Assembly (NCBI GenBank): GCA_051881775.1
Contig: JBJEQN010000090.1
Location: 1 to 8,370 of the forward strand
Length of the DNA: 8,370 bases
Source of the DNA: UMGS363 sp051881775
GTDB taxonomy: Bacteria > Bacillota > Clostridia > Oscillospirales > Ruminococcaceae
Direction: 5' to 3'
Below, in pieces: positions 5,812 through 8,370 of the stretch (the first letter of the stretch is position 1; every line of letters starts with the position of its first letter). A model generated the notes under the pieces. The model searched no databases. It was not told where the DNA came from and worked only from the letters and a program-made list of their open reading frames with translations. The translations under genes and the position numbers were made by a program.

Positions 5812-6993
5812 TCATTCGTCATCGTCGGAATCGTCGTATTCTTCGCCGTACTTTTCAGCCTGTCTGCGGCGAGCTTCTCTTATAAGCATACGCTCATATT
5901 CCTTCTGCTTGGACTTGGACAGCTTTATCTCGCTTGAACCATCGTCGTCATCATCATCGGAAACAACTCCCGAAGCTGCAACGGTGTTTGAACGAGGTCT
6001 TCCGCCGTTCTGCGCAGCCTGCTGGTCAAGAAGCATCTGCTGATAACGCTCCATCATGCCCTTTTTCTTGCTGTTCTTGCGCTTTATCTTGTCTTTTTCA
6101 ATAAGCTTGGAAACGTACTCGGGGGTATAGACCTTGTTGAGAACGATCTGCTGAACAAGTGAGAAGAATGAGGAGGATGCCCAGTAGAAACCGATAGCTG
6201 CAGGATAGCTGAATGCGATCCATACAGAGAATATAGGCATTATATAAAGCATTATATTCATTCCCGCCATTGAAGAAGCCGCCTCGGGGTTGGTCTGCTT
6301 CTGTCTTATCTGGGAATAAACAGACATAATAAGCTGGAAAACACCGGAAAGAATAGGTATAATAACAAGGACTATTGCAGCCGCAGTCCAACCGCCCTCG
6401 GGATGAATGGTAGGTGTAAGACCGAGGTCTGCGCCGAAAAGTGTGCTGTGTTCGGAAAAATCACGGACCTTGCTTACAAGCTCGGAGAACTTAGCGTCCG
6501 CAAAAAGTTCAGGGTCGTTGTTGACAGCCTGAACAATATACATTTCGGGACGGTGCTGGAAGTATTTTTCTGTACCGTAGCTTGTGTTAAGAAGCAGCTC
6601 CTTTGCAGCTGTTATTATATCCTTGTTAATTCTGAGGATATGAGTGATAGGACGGTAAACAACGTCGAAAATACCGTAAAGTATGGGGAACTGGATAAAC
6701 ATAGGCCAGCATGAAGCCATAGGGTTTATGCCCTCTTCGGTATAAAGCTTCATTGTTTCCTCGTTGTACTTTTCCTGATTTTTGCCGTACTGTTTTTTCA
6801 GCTTTTCAAGCTTAGGCTGGAGCGCCTGCATAGCCGCAGTGGACTTCTGGGTCTTGACGGAAAGAGGGAACATTATTATTTTTGTAATAAGCGTAAAAAT
6901 GATGATAGAAAAAGCATAATTATGGCAAACCTGATAAATAAGCCACATTATCCAACCAAGGGGATAACCGATTATCTGGCTGATAACACCCAT
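5812..6993 (-). CDS. yidC: Membrane protein insertase YidC (Oxa1 family)
   Basis: YidC inserts proteins into the cytoplasmic membrane, alone or with SecYEG. This 393-residue Gram-positive-type protein lacks the large periplasmic domain of proteobacterial YidC and shows no signal-peptide lipobox. Hydrophobic segments lie near 27-46, 95-113, 203-228, 247-262 and 264-287, the five-helix core. Lys38 in TLITKIIMFPL sits where the family keeps the basic residue of the hydrophilic groove (Arg73 in B. subtilis SpoIIIJ). Residues 47-90 form the charged cytoplasmic hairpin, and the external loop at about 114-202 is long. The tail from 287 is highly charged, with a run of six aspartates (346-351) and a terminal DDSDDDE. 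ATG at 6993 is chosen because GGAGG lies 5 bases upstream; an in-frame TTG at 7005 would overlap that site. It lies between yidD and jag, the standard order. Confidence 0.97.
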   Translation of the reverse strand: MGVISQIIGYPLGWIMWLIYQVCHNYAFSIIIFTLITKIIMFPLSVKTQKSTAAMQALQPKLEKLKKQYGKNQEKYNEETMKLYTEEGINPMASCWPMFIQFPILYGIFDVVYRPITHILRINKDIITAAKELLLNTSYGTEKYFQHRPEMYIVQAVNNDPELFADAKFSELVSKVRDFSEHSTLFGADLGLTPTIHPEGGWTAAAIVLVIIPILSGVFQLIMSVYSQIRQKQTNPEAASSMAGMNIMLYIMPIFSVWIAFSYPAAIGFYWASSSFFSLVQQIVLNKVYTPEYVSKLIEKDKIKRKNSKKKGMMERYQQMLLDQQAAQNGGRPRSNTVAASGVVSDDDDDDGSSEIKLSKSKQKEYERMLIREARRRQAEKYGEEYDDSDDDE

Positions 6994-7033
6994 TTTGACC
7001 TCCAAAATATACGATTAATAATAAATATATAAA

Positions 7034-7061
7034 ATATAACTTACTGTAAAATAAGTTATAT
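7034..7061. other. AT-rich inverted repeat across the yidD stop codon
   Basis: ATATAACTTA (7034-7043) and TAAGTTATAT (7052-7061) form a perfect 10-bp inverted repeat with an 8-base loop. The yidD stop codon (7056-7058) lies inside one arm. On the minus strand the arm runs on into TTTATATATTTATT, so it looks like a weak, AT-only terminator or attenuator ahead of yidC. The remaining yidD-yidC spacer carries only the yidC ribosome binding site. Confidence 0.4.
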
Positions 7062-7331
7062 AGATTTTTCTTGCTTTTCTTCCCTTTTTTTTCGGCTTTT
7101 AAGCGTGTAAAGGAAAAATTCATCGGGAACGTGGTCAACGCCTCCGAGGCTGAAAGGATTGCATCTTGCCAACCGCCACGCAGCCAGCACCGAGCCTTTG
7201 AGCGCACCATGCTTTTCAAGTGCGGTCAGAGCATAGGTCGAACAGGTGGGATAATATTTGCAGCAGGGCGGCTTCAAGGGGGAAATAAACTTCCTATAAA
7301 ACTTTACAAACAGTAATAATATCTTTCTCAT
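7056..7331 (-). CDS. yidD: Membrane protein insertion efficiency factor YidD
   Basis: YidD is a small membrane-associated protein that assists YidC-dependent insertion. The 91 residues match the family closely: an amphipathic, basic N-terminus KILLLFVKFYRKFISPL (3-19), the cysteine-rich core CCKYYPTCSTYA (23-34), HGALKGSVLAAWRLARCNPF (41-60) and GGVDHVP (63-69). The four family-position cysteines are at 23, 24, 30 and 57. The tail from 78 is highly charged and not conserved. The ATG start has only a weak AGG 4 bases upstream. The gene sits 57 bases after rnpA and 62 before yidC, so it is expected to be co-transcribed with both. Confidence 0.96.
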   Translation of the reverse strand: MRKILLLFVKFYRKFISPLKPPCCKYYPTCSTYALTALEKHGALKGSVLAAWRLARCNPFSLGGVDHVPDEFFLYTLKSRKKREEKQEKSI

Positions 7332-7388
7332 ATTACCTAAAGTAAATAAACACTACAAACAATTTGTAATATTCAATAAAAACAATAC

Positions 7389-7742
7389 TCACCGTTTATT
7401 TTTAACGGGAGGATTTTTCATCTGAGGAATGACCTTATTTCTGAAAAAAGCGCTTATATCGGTAGATTTACATTCGCAGGTATAGGGGCGTGAAACTATA
7501 ACTATATCGTAACCCTTTGGAAAAAGCGATTCATTTTCCCTGTAAGCCTGTCTGATTATACGCCTGCACCTGCTGCGCATAACGGCGTTGCCGGTTTTCT
7601 TGCCGGTAGAAATGCCCAGCTTGTTTTTGCCGGAGCCGTTTTTTCTGTAATACACCACGCAGGAACGACCGCAGACGAATCTGCCCTTTTTAAAAAGAGA
7701 AACAAACTCCTTGTTCTCTTTCATTTTAACTGTAAAAACCAT
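7389..7742 (-). CDS. rnpA: Ribonuclease P protein component RnpA
   Basis: RnpA is the protein subunit of RNase P; it binds the catalytic RNA and the 5' leader of precursor tRNA during 5'-end maturation. The proposed 117-residue protein has the normal size and order: FTVKMKENKEFVSLFKKGRF (3-22), the central VVYYRK strand (29-34), KLGISTGKKTGNAV (41-54) and the signature region RSRCRRIIRQAYR (56-68), where the usual Arg-Asn-Arg reads Arg-Ser-Arg, then GYDIVIVSRP (77-86). The start is uncertain: ATG at 7742 gives an N-terminus (MVFTVK) like that of homologues but has only a GGG 8 bases upstream. ATG at 7724 lacks a ribosome binding site, and a frame open to TTG at 7886 would add 48 residues with no RnpA resemblance. 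An unusually long 177-base spacer separates it from rpmH. Confidence 0.93.
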   Translation of the reverse strand: MVFTVKMKENKEFVSLFKKGRFVCGRSCVVYYRKNGSGKNKLGISTGKKTGNAVMRSRCRRIIRQAYRENESLFPKGYDIVIVSRPYTCECKSTDISAFFRNKVIPQMKNPPVKNKR

Positions 7743-7796
7743 AATCCAATACCCGAATAAAGCGTCATTAAGAAAGCGTCCGAGAGCCGATATTTT

Positions 7797-7841
7797 TCTA
7801 AAGAAAAAGACCACAAAAGGGGCGCATTCCCCGAATTGTGG
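7797..7841 (-). terminator. Terminator-like or attenuator hairpin between rpmH and rnpA
   Basis: On the minus strand CCACAA (7841-7836) pairs with TTGTGG (7816-7811), and inside it GGGG (7832-7829) pairs with CCCC (7822-7819) around a 6-base loop, with a small asymmetric internal loop between. TCTTTTTCTTT follows immediately. This has the form of an intrinsic terminator placed after rpmH. Because rnpA has no evident promoter of its own between the hairpin and its start, partial termination that lets rpmH be made in excess over rnpA is the likelier reading. Confidence 0.5.
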
Positions 7842-7919
7842 CCCATACTTCTCAGACTTTAGCAGAAGAACAGAGACCCGAACCAAAAAAGGAACGGGAA
7901 ACGCTCACCTATAACGAAA

Positions 7920-8054
7920 TCAGTAAGTCAGTCTTTTTCTGCCTCTTGCACGTCTTCTTGCAAGCACCTTACGACCATTTCTTGTGGACATTCTCTTCAT
8001 GAAGCCGTGTTCTTTTTTTCTGTGGAGCTTCTTAGGCTGGTAAGTTCTTTTCAT
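7920..8054 (-). CDS. rpmH: 50S ribosomal protein L34
   Basis: L34 (bL34) is a small, very basic protein buried in the rRNA of the large ribosomal subunit. Reading the minus strand from ATG at 8054 gives 44 residues beginning MKRTYQPKKLHRKKEHGFM and containing MSTRNGRKVLARRRARGRKR before LTY and a TGA stop, the family sequence almost throughout and its normal length. A strong GGAGG lies 8 bases upstream of the start. It is the first gene of the block, 90 bases downstream of the predicted transcription start of a near-perfect promoter. The rpmH-rnpA pair is a standard landmark next to the replication origin. Confidence 0.98.
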   Translation of the reverse strand: MKRTYQPKKLHRKKEHGFMKRMSTRNGRKVLARRRARGRKRLTY

Positions 8055-8144
8055 TGTTTTCTCCTCCTTTTATGATAAACATCGAAAATATCATTTATGC
8101 GCAGAAAAGGCATAACGAAACAAGGGCATAGGACACCCTATCAA
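8055..8144 (-). promoter_or_regulatory. rpmH leader (5' untranslated region)
   Basis: About 90 bases separate the predicted transcription start (near 8144) from the rpmH ATG. The leader carries the strong ribosome binding site (GGAGG at plus-strand 8063-8067) and, directly before it, a weak 6-bp hairpin ATGATA/TATCAT (8072-8077 with 8089-8094). No known riboswitch or T-box motif was recognised. The hairpin could modulate access to the ribosome binding site, but it is short and AT-rich. Confidence 0.45.
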
Positions 8145-8150
8145 TGTTAT

Positions 8151-8180
8151 AGTATATCTTATTACAAGGCAATATGTCAA
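8151..8180 (-). promoter_or_regulatory. Sigma-A promoter for the rpmH operon
   Basis: On the minus strand a perfect -35 box TTGACA (8180-8175) is followed after 18 bases by TATACT (8156-8151), which matches the TATAAT consensus at five of six positions. Transcription would begin near 8144. Just upstream (8181-8206) the DNA is almost pure A and T with phased A/T runs, fitting an UP element for strong expression of a ribosomal protein gene. It is the best promoter in the window and probably feeds rpmH through jag. Confidence 0.88.
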
Positions 8181-8302
8181 GTGTTTTTTCAAATTTTTTT
8201 TGAAAATCCTCTATTTTCAAAGGTTTTCATAAAAACAGAGGAAAAAACAAGGAAGAAATTAGGAATTTTAAGCAATAGAACCTCTCAAACCCGTAGTCCC
8301 TA
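8181..8302. other. AT-rich upstream region without genes
   Basis: No coding sequence is seen here. Next to the promoter lie an AT-only inverted repeat TTTTCAAA/TTTGAAAA (8186-8193 with 8199-8206) and a looser CCTCT/AGAGG pairing (8208-8212 with 8237-8241). Both are probably a by-product of the A/T runs upstream of the promoter. I looked for TTATCCACA-type DnaA boxes, expected if oriC were here, and found none; the origin, if adjacent, lies beyond the window edge. Confidence 0.55.
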
Positions 8303-8370
8303 CAGCGAAGCGATAATGGGATTCCAAAGGGACGAGTCCCTTTGGCGAGGGTCAAGGGGCGAGGAGCCCC
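8303..8370. repeat. Composite palindromic repeat, inverted right copy (cut by window edge)
   Basis: Positions 8303-8347 are the reverse complement of 236-280 with 3 differences in 45 bases, including an identical 30-base block (8318-8347) built around the CCAAAGGGAC/GTCCCTTTGG hairpin (8324-8345). A diverged version of the adjacent hairpin, GGGGC-gagga-GCCCC (8356-8370), reaches the end of the window, so the element continues outside it. It lies in inverted orientation to the left copy, and the two bracket the whole gene block. Confidence 0.85.

Noticed and set aside
6098..6391. Cysteine-rich 97-residue minus-strand frame inside yidC
   Set aside because: It is fully contained in yidC on the same strand in another frame, with no ribosome binding site or known motif.
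7056..7219. Minus-strand open frame at 6920-7219 overlapping yidD and the start of yidC in another frame
   Set aside because: It overlaps the clearly conserved yidD gene and the yidC start, and its translation has no family features.
7743..7886. Possible 48-residue N-terminal extension of RnpA from a TTG at 7886
   Set aside because: No good ribosome binding site precedes the TTG, the extra residues do not resemble RnpA, and the terminator-like hairpin would fall inside the coding region. The Thermus-type overlap of rnpA with rpmH does not apply, because this frame does not reach rpmH.
8186..8241. Hairpins upstream of the rpmH promoter as a terminator of another gene
   Set aside because: The pairing is mostly A-T from homopolymer runs and no gene in the window ends there; an UP element explains the composition better.

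Overview
The window is a low-to-mid GC segment from a Gram-positive bacterium of the class Clostridia, most likely Ruminococcus or a close relative. Three things point there. The gene order rpmH-rnpA-yidD-yidC-jag-mnmE-mnmG-rsmG is the conserved block beside the replication origin in Firmicutes. A Jag (KhpB) protein follows a YidC that has no large periplasmic domain. The intergenic palindromes (CCAAAGGGAC.GTCCCTTTGG and the GTAGGGGCGGATA family) are of a kind I associate with Ruminococcaceae genomes; that last link is recalled, not searched.

Layout: every supported gene lies on the minus strand, so transcription runs from high to low coordinates. At the right edge (8303-8370) is an inverted copy of the repeat that sits just beyond the last gene (187-280). 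A near-consensus sigma-A promoter (8151-8180) drives rpmH (L34). After a 177-base spacer holding a terminator-like hairpin come rnpA, yidD, yidC and jag. Jag is followed by a probable intrinsic terminator and a MITE-like palindromic repeat lying directly against the mnmE ribosome binding site. Then come mnmE, a small unrecognised AT-rich gene (130 aa), mnmG, a perfect parS-type palindrome and rsmG. The first 286 bases hold no gene, but contain an 84-base element closed by a perfect 15-bp inverted repeat and a run of three GC-rich hairpins.

Functionally the block combines ribosome assembly (L34), tRNA 5' maturation (RnpA), membrane protein insertion (YidD, YidC), an RNA-binding regulator (Jag), wobble-uridine modification of tRNA (the MnmE-MnmG complex) and 16S rRNA methylation (RsmG). 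The parS palindrome between mnmG and rsmG agrees with an origin-proximal position and suggests a ParB (Spo0J) loading site. No new multi-gene system is visible. The points worth a second look are the parS site, the extra gene wedged between mnmE and mnmG, the inverted repeat pair flanking the cluster, and the structured intergenic elements.

For rpmH, a short gene, the reading frame was worked out directly from the sequence. For mnmE, yidC, the 130-aa gene and rnpA, internal ATG starts were chosen over longer upstream TTG-initiated frames, for the reasons given in each entry.
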